Assembly (NCBI GenBank): GCA_934699065.1
Contig: CAKUWD010000168.1
Location: 1-6,510 of the forward strand
Source of the DNA: an uncultured Treponema sp.
GTDB taxonomy: Bacteria > Spirochaetota > Spirochaetia > Treponematales > Treponemataceae
Direction of reading: 5' to 3'
DNA: 6,510 bases
The notes under the pieces were generated by a model that ran no database searches, was not told the origin of the DNA, and saw only the letters and a list, made by a program, of their open reading frames with translations. Within the stretch, counting starts at the first letter, position 1; each line of letters begins with the position of its first letter. A program made the translations under genes and the position numbers. Shown one piece after another: positions 1-6,510 of the stretch.

Positions 1-543
1 CCATTTGTGCTTTACCCTCTTTTCCTGATTATTTTCAGGACATTAACATCTTTAAAACGCAGGTATAAAAAATTCAGGGCTGTTATTATTGGTGCCTGTT
101 CATATTTTGTTATCATTTCTTCTTTCCTTATTACTCTCAGCTTTATAAGAACAAATCAAATTAACAGCAGTAAAAAAGAACCGCCTTTGATTATTCGTGA
201 AACACGAGAAAGCGATGCTATTGTTTTAAATTATTCTGATACACTTATTTTTGATGATGTAATCCGCACTATAAGTATTGAACTGGAAAAGAAATGTATT
301 GTATGCGATCTTCAGATTATAAGTTCACAAAATCCTGTTCTTTATACAGATAATGACTTTACCCTTCTTTCGTCAAATACCTGCAGATTTAATATTCCGG
401 AATATCCGCCGGACGTAATGACTTTCAGCTACGGTACCAACGCGCTTCACAGTAAGATTATTGTTTATGCCGTAATAGAAGATGAACACGAAAACCAGTA
501 CAGACTGATCCAAAAAAGTATGATAATCGGGGATTCAAAATGA
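1..543 (+). CDS. Membrane-anchored protein of unknown function, 5' end missing
   Basis: The frame is open at the left edge, so the true start is not visible; the GTG at position 7 is merely the first possible start in the window. Numbering from that GTG, residues 1-12 are hydrophobic and could be the end of a first membrane segment, residues 16-24 form a very basic stretch (KRRYKKFR), and residues 25-47 form a clear transmembrane helix. The basic stretch should be cytoplasmic, which puts the remaining ~130 residues in the periplasm. That part looks beta-rich, with a CIVC pair at 97-100 and a third cysteine at 126, so a disulfide is possible. I do not recognise a family. The stop overlaps the dinB start (ATGA), indicating translational coupling and a shared operon. 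Codon use and base composition match the following gene. Its role is unknown. Confidence 0.7.
   Translation, partial: PFVLYPLFLIIFRTLTSLKRRYKKFRAVIIGACSYFVIISSFLITLSFIRTNQINSSKKEPPLIIRETRESDAIVLNYSDTLIFDDVIRTISIELEKKCIVCDLQIISSQNPVLYTDNDFTLLSSNTCRFNIPEYPPDVMTFSYGTNALHSKIIVYAVIEDEHENQYRLIQKSMIIGDSK
529..533 (+). promoter_or_regulatory. Ribosome binding site of dinB
   Basis: GGGGA lies 6 nt before the ATG at 540, inside the last codons of the upstream gene. It is a partial match to the Shine-Dalgarno consensus at good spacing, and with the ATGA stop/start overlap it supports the 540 start. Efficient initiation may depend on ribosomes terminating at 543. Confidence 0.5.
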
Positions 544-1715
544 GTAACCATGAAGTTTTAAGATGGTATCTTCACGTAGACCTCGATGCTTTTTTTGCTT
601 CTGTAGAACAGCTGGATAATCCGGAGTTGAGAGGCAAGCCGGTAATTGTAGGCGGCCTTCCGGAAGACAGGCGAAGTGTAGTCTCAACAGCCTCTTATGA
701 AGCCCGTGTTTTTGGTGTTCATTCTGCAATGCCAACCTTTCAGGCTTACAGGCTCTGCCCTCAGGGAATTTTTGTCCGCGGAAGAATGCACCGCTATGCA
801 GAACTTTCGCATCAAATAATGAATATTTTCCGTGATTATTCTCCGGATGTAGATCAGATGTCAATTGATGAAGCTTTTATTGATATTACCGGAACAGAAA
901 AACTTTTTGGTCTTCCGGAAGAAACAGCAAAAAAAATAAAAGCCCGTGTAAAAGAAGAAACAGGTCTTACAGTTTCCATAGGGCTTGCAACTACAAAATA
1001 TCTTGCAAAAATCGCTTCAGGTCTATCAAAACCAGACGGCTTTTACCATATCAAACATGGCGAAGAACAAAATTTTATGTTGAATCTTCCGCTTTCTAAA
1101 GTCTGGGGACTTGGTCCCAAATCTCAGGAACTCATACGCAGCAAAGGCCTGAATTCAACCCGAGACATTTTTGAAAAAGATTATGATACTCTTGAGTTTC
1201 TTTTTGGAAAGAACATGGGAAGTTTTTTATACAACGTAGTACGCGGAATAGAGAAAGACTCTTTCAATCGGGAAACTAAATCTCATTCAATCAGTGCAGA
1301 AACAACCTTTCCTTTTGATCTTACCGACATCTATACAATTGAAACAGAACTACTGGAACTCGCCCACGGAGTTTATTTCCGCCTGCTGAAAGAAGAAAGT
1401 TATTCTCGTACAGCTTTTGTTAAAATCCGTTATGATGATTTTTCTACCTCTTCTGTACAGGAAACAGTCGACCGCAATATTATGACACTTGATTCTTTCT
1501 TTGAAATCATAAAAAAACTTTTTGAAAAAAAATATCAAAATGGCCGGGGAATAAGACTTTTAGGAGTTGGATTTGATAATATTGTAAAAGAAGAAAAACC
1601 TTACCAGCAGGATTTATTCAGCGATAACAAGGATGAAAAAAAACAGGCAGTAGAAAAAGCAATTCTTTCACTCTCAAAAAAACATCCCGAAATAAAAGTC
1701 AGTAAGGCAAGAACA
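540..1715 (+). other. dinB: DNA polymerase IV (DinB) region of the fused ORF
   Basis: This region encodes an error-prone Y-family polymerase for lesion bypass and mutagenesis, probably complete. The palm motif HVDLDAFF supplies metal ligand D14 and steric gate F19, which excludes ribonucleotides. Y53 and R56 (SYEAR) match the incoming-nucleotide contacts. D110 and E111 in MSIDEAFID are the second catalytic pair, aligning with E. coli D103/E104. Residues 145-168 carry the conserved SIG..TK.LAKIAS..SKP.GF block. Residues 184-195 (VWGLGPK) are the helix-hairpin-helix of the thumb. Residues ~245-349 form the little-finger domain. QQDLF at 356-360 is a sliding-clamp binding peptide. The following helix to ~392 (EKAI...KKHPEIKVSKAR) resembles the usual C-terminal tail of many DinB proteins, so the family-typical end falls right at the fusion point. 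All catalytic residues are intact, so activity is expected. No LexA-type operator is visible just upstream. Confidence 0.93.
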
Positions 1716-4700
1716 ATCAAAGGAATAATTGCAGCCTTATTTATAGCCACTTCTTTTCTACAAAAAACAGAAGCTCAGGAAATAAACATTCCTGAGAATG
1801 AAAGCCCTAAAGAATTACCATCTAAAGATCCTCCTACAATTTATGAATATGATATAAACGACGCAAACCATGTAGATTTTGAACTTAGCGGTTATTGGAG
1901 CGGCTTTTTTACACAAAATCTTGATTTTACTTTTGGTAATGGAACTCGCCCCGCCTTCTCTCTTCCCACTCCAGTATTCTCTCAGGATGTAGAACTTTCA
2001 GCCAGAATTCTTCTAAACAAGCACTGGTATTTTGAAGCAGATTTTGCCGATGAATTCAAAAAAAACACAATTGCAGCAGGTTATAATGGGAATGGACTTA
2101 TAAGAAGTTTTAGAATGGCAAACAGAGGAATTACGATGCCTGCAATTTATTCCGCTGATTATTTTGGTTTTGGACTTTCCGGCGGAAACAATCAGGCGCC
2201 GGGGTTATCACTTTCCTTAAAACCTTCTTCAGAATTATGGCAGGCAGATTTTTTACTTCGCTATGATATGACAGAAGTTCATTCAGCTGTATTTTATGGA
2301 ATGAACAGCGTAAATGATTATAAAAAAGATATTTCAGAATTTCTGTATGGAAGAGAATTCCGTTTCCCGGAAAGCAAGTCTCAGCTTCTTCAGGAAATCT
2401 CAGCAGTATACGTTGAAGCTAACGGCGGAAAATTTACTGCTGGAGATGAAAGGAAGTATAACAGGCTATCTTCTGATCAATATACTGTAATTCAACATAC
2501 AGCAAGACTTATTCTTTCTTCGGATGCAGGAGGAAATAAGGGAAATCTGGGCTCAGATAAGGCACAGCAGATACCTTCTATTATTGTTACCTTCCGCTCC
2601 AAGACTTCGGCAAATGAAATTGTTATGGCTGAAGGACGCTGGGAAGAGCCAGCAACTTTTCTCGGAAAGATTCAAAGAAAATTGGGCGGAGGAAAATATA
2701 ATCTTTCAAAATACGCTTACAATCAACTTACATCGATCAATGGGGAAACTGCATTAATCATTCAAAGTCCGGCAGGTTTTTCTCAATTTTTATGTCCAAA
2801 CTACTATGATCTTGGAAATGAAAAAGACACAGCAGATTCTGAAGTAACCGTAATTTTTGAGACATCAGAAAAAACTCTCCCTCAGTTTTCTGCAGTTACA
2901 ACAAACGAGACTTACACTTCTCTTTATACAGATTTTTTTAAGGATAATCATTCTTTTGTCCAAATTATTAATCAGGATGATTTAGACAGCATTTATCCCT
3001 TTGCAGAACTTGCTTCTGAAATCTACCTTAATCTTTCAAACGAAAGCAATATATGTCTTCTTACTAGAATCTTTACCCCTCAGGATCAGATTCGTATTTC
3101 AAAGGATGCAGCTGATGGAACTGTTCTTGTTTACAAGAATGGAATACTTATGCAGGGAAGCAGTTATAACCATAGCACAGGCATTGTAAAACTTGGAGAA
3201 TCCGTCTCACAATCCGACAAACTTACCATAACCTGGCAGGAAGACAGTAAAGATTTCTCTCAAGGAGCAATAACCGCCGGAGCTGGATTTAAAGCAAACT
3301 TTCTTCCCTGGCTCACAGGCGATATAGCTCTTACCGGCCGCTGGCCGCTTAATTTCAACAAAAACTATATCGCAAACGGAACAGACGGAATAAAAAATGG
3401 TTTTGTGGCTTTATCAAGTGGAATTGAATACAGCAGGGATGGACTTACCTTAACGGAAAAAACTGCACTTTCGGTTCAGAAGGAAAACACAGCGTCGGGT
3501 CTTGTTGTATTAAATCAGGAAATATATGTTCCAAAGACCTTTTATCTTGAAGCATTCGCCGGAAAAAACGCAAAAGCCGATCCTGGCATAACAGGTTTTT
3601 GTATCCCTTTAGTCTGGAATTCCATAAACGAAAGTCAGAACCTTCCGGCGCAAACAGACATTAAGCTTACCGGTGGAAATCTTTTAATGAACAGCAGTTC
3701 TCTTGTTGTAGCTGTAAAAGCTGATTTCCATAATTTAGAATCTGAATCTCAGCAAAGTCTGAATTCCTGCCTTGACGTTTATCTTATTGCAGGAATTAAA
3801 GCCGGAGAAACAGCAGACTCAATAGAAATTGAAAACTATCCTCACTGGAAACTTAATACAAGTGAAAAACTGGATCTTTCAAATAATAACTGGCAGATGA
3901 TAACTATTGAGTTATCAGACTGGGACAGAAGCAGGCTTACTGCCGGTAATGATATAAGGCTTCTTATAAAAAAATCTGAAGACACAAGTTTGACGCAACT
4001 AACATCAGGACAGCACGGGGAGATTTCTGGAACTTTGTATTTTGGGCCTTATGAGCCGGTTCTTAAAGCTTCCAGTTTGAAAGCCCCAGAAGAATATCTT
4101 GTAACAAGCAGAGCCGAGATCTACGATGCGGAAAAATACGCTGTTCATATAAAGTGGAAAAAAGATACTTCTTTTTCAAACTCAGGCTTTATTACAGATA
4201 GTAATGACGAAGGAAATATTATCAGCACAGAATACTTTACTCCAGCAGATTTTTCTTCCTATAATTCTCTTTCCTGGGATTTTTCTACGTCGGCAAATCT
4301 TCCTTTTACCTTGATTTTAGATTCTCAAACTTCTACCTCAAGTGATACTGCACTTCAGCTTGAAATTCAAAAGCTTCCTGAAAATATAGTATCTTCATCA
4401 ACAGGTTTACTTCACAATCTGAAAATTAATCTGAAAACAAAAGAAGTATTCATTGATGGAATAAAACTTTCGTCTTATACATATACTCTTTATATAAATG
4501 ACAAAATTATTCCTTCAAGACAGAAACTGATTTTAAAACTTTCTGAAAATCAAGATTTATACAGGCAGGGTGATTTTTATAACGGAAGACTCACTTATTC
4601 AGAATCAGAAGTGTATTGTAACATTCAGAATTATGCATCTGTAAAATATCACAAGGATGGAAACTTGATTTCTGTTAATAACTTTGTTCTTCTAAAAGAC

Positions 4701-6305
4701 TTTCTCATTTATGCAGATTCTACCCAAAGTTCAGGAAAACTTTCTTCACCGGATTTTTCTGTAAATAGTAATACGGGTACTTCAGCAACAATAAGCGGAA
4801 TAAAAACGAAAGTTGATCTTTCATTACAAAAAGAAAAAATCAAATCTGCAGGACATACGCTTTCAACAGACTCAGAAATAATTCCTTATTTATCTGCAGA
4901 AGAAAAATATTATTTTGATATTACTTCCCGTGAAATTAGAAAAGAAGATAATTTTTCCCTGGATTTATCAAAACTTAGGATTCCTGTAAAAACAAGTCAT
5001 AAAACAAACACTTCAGACACCCTGCTTCATGCAAGACAAAATTCTAATACTAATTTTGATTTTACCTGGAAGAATGAAAAGTATACTGCTGGTTTTAATT
5101 CAGATATCACTCTTTCACAAAAGCTAAATAAATCTTTCTGTCTTTCAGAACAGAATAATATTTCAGATTATTTTTCAAACTGGGCAAAAACAAGCGGCAT
5201 TCAGTTTTCAACAGGAATGAAAGATGCTGTGCGTCGAGATTCAGAAATGTCTGCAAAGATTTTTGGTGTTATACCAGTTTATCAGGCAGAATTCAAACCT
5301 CAACTTGAATACATTCTTTCAGGAGCTTATAAAAAACTTGACAATTCTCTTTTTACAGATAAAGAAAAATTTTCGCTGACACTTCCTTTTGCTCTTAATG
5401 GAAATGCTTTAAGTTTTGAAATCTCAAGAACCGGCAGTGCAACAAATAATCTTAGTTCTCAAGATTTTATTTATACAGATGGATCTTATTTAGAAGACAT
5501 CAAAACAATTATAAGACAACAGAAAGAACACAAGTATTTTTATACATCGATTCCATTTTATGAAATTTTTGATACAAATCTCGCCACTCTTGTAACAAAT
5601 GATTATTCAGCCTTTTATGAATTAAAATACAACAGAAAACTTTCCAATTCCTTAAAAGACCTTTATCTTCCATCTGCAGTTTCTTTTACTTTAATACGTG
5701 ATATAAAAAATCAAAGTTCCAAAAAATCAGACTTATACCAGATGAAGGCAGTTGTAACTAACACCTCAATCAACAACTTTGGTTCCCACAGTAAAGGAAA
5801 GATTTTCGGCTGGTTTGAACAGGAAGAACTTTTCTCAACTCTTACAGGAATAATTAAACTTCCTTATGAGAATGGAATTCTTTATGATGACATCAGATAC
5901 CAGTTCTCAGCCTACCTTCAGCTGATGCTTCTTATAAAAGAAAAAACAACTATAACCTCATCGCTAGATTTTTCAATTGACAACAGTTTTTCCTGGAGTA
6001 CAAACGGACTTCTTGTATATGAACGTCCATGCAACAATTGTATATTCTATGTTTTAGTTGATTTTCTGCTTCCACACTTCAAAGGAAATGTTACCGCAAT
6101 GAAGCGTAAAGATACATTAAATATTGAATTATCACAAATTGATAAAGAAAGCCTTCAAAAATATACCTACAAACATTTTGCAGAAATTACCTTCCAGGAA
6201 CATTTTTCAATAAACGGAGAAATCGGGGCAAGCTTTACACATAAATCAGACTCTGCAGATTTACTTAGTCTCTGTCTGTCTCTTGGAGCTAAAGCAGAGT
6301 TCTAA
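540..6305 (+). CDS. dinB: DNA polymerase IV fused in frame to a large outer-membrane protein
   Basis: This is a single open frame of 1921 codons. Residues 1 to about 392 are a Y-family DNA polymerase IV, residues 389-412 a Sec signal peptide, and residues 413-1921 a large beta-rich outer-membrane-type protein. Polymerase IV proteins are normally about 350-410 residues, so the fusion is about five times the family length. The polymerase acts in the cytoplasm on stalled replication forks, whereas the second part is built for export, so one mature polypeptide doing both jobs is unlikely. No in-frame ATG, GTG, TTG or CTG occurs between M315 and M526, so the second part cannot start conventionally. 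Possible explanations are a genuine fusion of two adjacent operon genes, a sequencing or assembly error at the junction, cleavage by signal peptidase I after A412, or initiation at a non-canonical codon such as ATC at 1716. The ORF is certain; its interpretation as one product is not. Confidence 0.9.
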   Translation: MSNHEVLRWYLHVDLDAFFASVEQLDNPELRGKPVIVGGLPEDRRSVVSTASYEARVFGVHSAMPTFQAYRLCPQGIFVRGRMHRYAELSHQIMNIFRDYSPDVDQMSIDEAFIDITGTEKLFGLPEETAKKIKARVKEETGLTVSIGLATTKYLAKIASGLSKPDGFYHIKHGEEQNFMLNLPLSKVWGLGPKSQELIRSKGLNSTRDIFEKDYDTLEFLFGKNMGSFLYNVVRGIEKDSFNRETKSHSISAETTFPFDLTDIYTIETELLELAHGVYFRLLKEESYSRTAFVKIRYDDFSTSSVQETVDRNIMTLDSFFEIIKKLFEKKYQNGRGIRLLGVGFDNIVKEEKPYQQDLFSDNKDEKKQAVEKAILSLSKKHPEIKVSKARTIKGIIAALFIATSFLQKTEAQEINIPENESPKELPSKDPPTIYEYDINDANHVDFELSGYWSGFFTQNLDFTFGNGTRPAFSLPTPVFSQDVELSARILLNKHWYFEADFADEFKKNTIAAGYNGNGLIRSFRMANRGITMPAIYSADYFGFGLSGGNNQAPGLSLSLKPSSELWQADFLLRYDMTEVHSAVFYGMNSVNDYKKDISEFLYGREFRFPESKSQLLQEISAVYVEANGGKFTAGDERKYNRLSSDQYTVIQHTARLILSSDAGGNKGNLGSDKAQQIPSIIVTFRSKTSANEIVMAEGRWEEPATFLGKIQRKLGGGKYNLSKYAYNQLTSINGETALIIQSPAGFSQFLCPNYYDLGNEKDTADSEVTVIFETSEKTLPQFSAVTTNETYTSLYTDFFKDNHSFVQIINQDDLDSIYPFAELASEIYLNLSNESNICLLTRIFTPQDQIRISKDAADGTVLVYKNGILMQGSSYNHSTGIVKLGESVSQSDKLTITWQEDSKDFSQGAITAGAGFKANFLPWLTGDIALTGRWPLNFNKNYIANGTDGIKNGFVALSSGIEYSRDGLTLTEKTALSVQKENTASGLVVLNQEIYVPKTFYLEAFAGKNAKADPGITGFCIPLVWNSINESQNLPAQTDIKLTGGNLLMNSSSLVVAVKADFHNLESESQQSLNSCLDVYLIAGIKAGETADSIEIENYPHWKLNTSEKLDLSNNNWQMITIELSDWDRSRLTAGNDIRLLIKKSEDTSLTQLTSGQHGEISGTLYFGPYEPVLKASSLKAPEEYLVTSRAEIYDAEKYAVHIKWKKDTSFSNSGFITDSNDEGNIISTEYFTPADFSSYNSLSWDFSTSANLPFTLILDSQTSTSSDTALQLEIQKLPENIVSSSTGLLHNLKINLKTKEVFIDGIKLSSYTYTLYINDKIIPSRQKLILKLSENQDLYRQGDFYNGRLTYSESEVYCNIQNYASVKYHKDGNLISVNNFVLLKDFLIYADSTQSSGKLSSPDFSVNSNTGTSATISGIKTKVDLSLQKEKIKSAGHTLSTDSEIIPYLSAEEKYYFDITSREIRKEDNFSLDLSKLRIPVKTSHKTNTSDTLLHARQNSNTNFDFTWKNEKYTAGFNSDITLSQKLNKSFCLSEQNNISDYFSNWAKTSGIQFSTGMKDAVRRDSEMSAKIFGVIPVYQAEFKPQLEYILSGAYKKLDNSLFTDKEKFSLTLPFALNGNALSFEISRTGSATNNLSSQDFIYTDGSYLEDIKTIIRQQKEHKYFYTSIPFYEIFDTNLATLVTNDYSAFYELKYNRKLSNSLKDLYLPSAVSFTLIRDIKNQSSKKSDLYQMKAVVTNTSINNFGSHSKGKIFGWFEQEELFSTLTGIIKLPYENGILYDDIRYQFSAYLQLMLLIKEKTTITSSLDFSIDNSFSWSTNGLLVYERPCNNCIFYVLVDFLLPHFKGNVTAMKRKDTLNIELSQIDKESLQKYTYKHFAEITFQEHFSINGEIGASFTHKSDSADLLSLCLSLGAKAEF
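1703..1718 (+). promoter_or_regulatory. SD-like sequence and candidate lost or ATC start of the outer-membrane protein
   Basis: TAAGG (1703-1707) matches five bases of the TAAGGAGG consensus. Eight nucleotides further is ATC (1716-1718), in frame, which would begin IKGIIAALFIATSFL, an ideal signal peptide start if the first codon were read as methionine (MKGII...). This looks like the translation start of a once separate gene, whose ATG has been lost or which uses the very rare ATC. Short SD-like matches arise by chance in AT-rich DNA, so this is suggestive only. Confidence 0.35.
1704..1775 (+). other. Internal Sec signal peptide
   Basis: Codons 389-412 have a basic n-region (K389, R391, K394), a hydrophobic core (I396-L407) and a polar c-region ending in T-E-A, with predicted signal peptidase I cleavage between A412 and Q413. 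No lipobox cysteine is present. It sits 388 residues into the open frame, directly after the polymerase tail. Positive charges before the hydrophobic core fit N-in/C-out insertion, so in a full-length fusion it could act as a cleaved signal anchor leaving DinB in the cytoplasm. Confidence 0.8.
1776..6302 (+). other. Large outer-membrane beta-barrel-type protein region
   Basis: About 1,509 residues after the predicted signal cleavage. A polar, proline-rich stretch (413-440) is followed by amphipathic strands from ~444 (HVDFELSGYWSGFF and similar). Residues 864-885 (VYKNGILMQGSSY, then N.STGIVKL) resemble the Y-x-N/D-G-x-L-x-x-G-x-x-Y...GxI beta-hairpin motif seen in large surface proteins such as SprA. 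Residues ~1035-1172 look like a jelly-roll sugar-binding-type domain (NNWQMITIELSDWDR at 1116-1130, GTLYFG at 1164-1169). Residues ~1205-1396 may hold a second such domain (YNSLSWDF at 1241-1248). From ~1440 to the end there are repeated alternating polar/hydrophobic strands, closing with SLCLSLGAKAEF; the terminal phenylalanine is the classic signal for the BAM machinery. I infer an outer-membrane barrel with periplasmic or surface domains. The substrate and exact family are unknown; the similarity to SprA is local and weak. Few cysteines fit an exported protein. Confidence 0.75.
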
Positions 6306-6306
6306 A

Positions 6307-6444
6307 TTATTGCAGTGGAGCAAAATATCCTGTTTCGTCTCTGCCGCTTCTATTTAAAAGATAAACTTCAGCTTCAACAGGAAGATAATTTGTTCCAAAG
6401 TTTGTAGACATAGCAGATGTAAAAGAAAGCTGCGTCGAGGAGTG
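6307..6444 (-). pseudogene. 3' remnant of a convergent minus-strand gene
   Basis: On the minus strand, 45 sense codons run from just after a TGA (6445-6447) to a TAA at 6307-6309, one base past the stop of the large plus-strand gene. From 6429 down the translation looks like a genuine protein end (LSFTSAMSTNFGTNYLP ... GYFAPLQ). The only internal ATG (6409-6411) would give 34 residues and has no SD, so an independent gene is unlikely. The frame is the same as that of the minus-strand coding end at the right edge (stop at 6484-6486), separated from it by two stops and a hairpin. It is therefore best read as the cut-off tail of that gene. The function of the parent gene is not recognisable. Confidence 0.5.
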
Positions 6445-6495
6445 TCAAATGACACTCCTTTTTTTGCTTTTGTTTATAATTCTTTACAATGAAAG
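6425..6495. repeat. Possible small inserted element flanked by GAAAG direct repeats
   Basis: GAAAG occurs at 6425-6429 and 6491-6495, exactly 66 bp apart (22 codons in the minus-strand frame). Removing one repeat and the 61 bp between them joins the right-edge minus-strand codons (EITVELS) to the downstream remnant (FTSAMSTNFG) without a stop. The segment contains the terminator palindrome and an AT-rich stretch. It has no obvious terminal inverted repeats and no coding capacity. A 5-bp repeat can occur by chance, so insertion is an inference. Confidence 0.3.
6438..6465 (+). terminator. Rho-independent terminator of the dinB/omp operon
   Basis: A perfect 9-bp stem (AGGAGTGTC / GACACTCCT) with an AAAT loop is followed at once by seven Ts (6459-6465, the first T belonging to the stem). 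It lies 132 bp after the stop at 6305 and is oriented for rightward transcription. On the minus strand the hairpin is not followed by a T-run, so termination of leftward transcripts would be weak at best. Confidence 0.85.
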
Positions 6496-6510
6496 TTCAA
6501 CTGTAATTTC
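6484..6510 (-). CDS. Probable 3' end of a convergent gene, cut by the right edge
   Basis: Only eight sense codons are visible on the minus strand (EITVELSL) before a TAA at 6484-6486. The alternating hydrophobic pattern looks like a beta-strand and the frame matches the remnant at 6307-6444, which suggests the protein once continued about 45 residues further. Too little is visible to name a family, and eight open codons alone would be weak evidence; the frame agreement with the remnant is the main support. Confidence 0.35.
   Translation of the reverse strand, partial: EITVELSL

Noticed and set aside
535..864. Minus-strand ORF of 109 codons
   Set aside because: It lies wholly antisense to the most conserved palm motifs of DinB, has no recognisable protein features and no SD; it is a shadow.
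1350..1538. Minus-strand ORF of 62 codons
   Set aside because: Antisense to the little-finger domain of DinB; its composition (runs of F and K from A/T tracts) is that of a reversed coding strand.
1575..1580. GATAAT as an internal promoter for the outer-membrane protein
   Set aside because: The -35 position holds no TTGACA-like sequence, and such -10 matches are common in AT-rich coding DNA.
2115..2117. ATG at codon 526 as an independent start of the outer-membrane protein
   Set aside because: It would discard the signal peptide and the first beta-strands, and it lies far downstream of the natural N-terminus.
2524..2757. Plus-strand ORF of 77 codons in another frame
   Set aside because: It lies inside the outer-membrane protein, whose own frame is continuous and protein-like there; no sign of a separate gene or of a frameshift.
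3001..3189. Plus-strand ORF of 62 codons in another frame
   Set aside because: Out-of-frame shadow within the outer-membrane protein region, starting with a TTG and lacking an SD.
6307..6411. Minus-strand 34-codon gene starting at the ATG 6409-6411
   Set aside because: No SD upstream and the reading frame with the same protein-like character continues beyond the ATG, so it is better explained as the tail of a longer gene.
6475..6480. TATAAT as a plus-strand -10 promoter box
   Set aside because: No acceptable -35 at 16-18 bp (that position falls in the terminator stem), and it would transcribe into the 3' end of a minus-strand gene.

Overview
The window looks like the chromosome of an AT-rich, diderm bacterium, most likely a treponeme-like spirochaete. 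The basis is the low G+C, codon usage rich in AAA, GAA and TTT, a Sec-type signal peptide followed by a very long beta-rich protein ending in phenylalanine (typical of outer-membrane barrels), and the overall look of the DNA polymerase IV. The lineage call is inference; the sequence has no rRNA or other decisive marker.

Layout, left to right, plus strand: (1) the 3' part of an unidentified membrane-anchored protein, open at the left edge and ending at 543; (2) one uninterrupted reading frame, 540-6305 (1921 codons), which starts four bases inside the previous gene (ATGA overlap). Its first ~390 codons are a complete-looking DNA polymerase IV (DinB), with catalytic acidic residues, steric gate, helix-hairpin-helix, little finger, beta-clamp peptide and C-terminal helix. 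Directly after that, in the same frame, come a textbook signal peptide (about codons 389-412) and ~1,500 residues of a large outer-membrane beta-barrel-type protein with an aromatic C-terminus. No ATG, GTG, TTG or CTG codon exists in frame between codon 315 and codon 526, so the outer-membrane part has no ordinary start of its own. (3) 6306-6510 holds a remnant of a convergent minus-strand coding sequence, a strong rightward Rho-independent terminator, and at the very edge the likely present 3' end of the minus-strand gene.

Two things stand out. First, a cytoplasmic translesion polymerase and a secreted outer-membrane protein share one reading frame. Either a dinB/omp gene pair has fused (by mutation or assembly error), or the organism makes a polyprotein that signal peptidase would split, or the second protein starts at a non-canonical codon; an SD-like TAAGG sits 8 nt before an ATC that begins an ideal signal peptide. 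Second, the terminator lies in a ~66-bp segment bounded by GAAAG direct repeats that appears to have been inserted in frame into the end of the convergent gene, truncating it and giving the dinB/omp operon a terminator.

The left gene, dinB and omp probably form one transcription unit: overlapping genes, no promoter visible inside, and one terminator after the last. I see no functional link between polymerase IV and the barrel protein; the operon may simply be a conserved neighbourhood.
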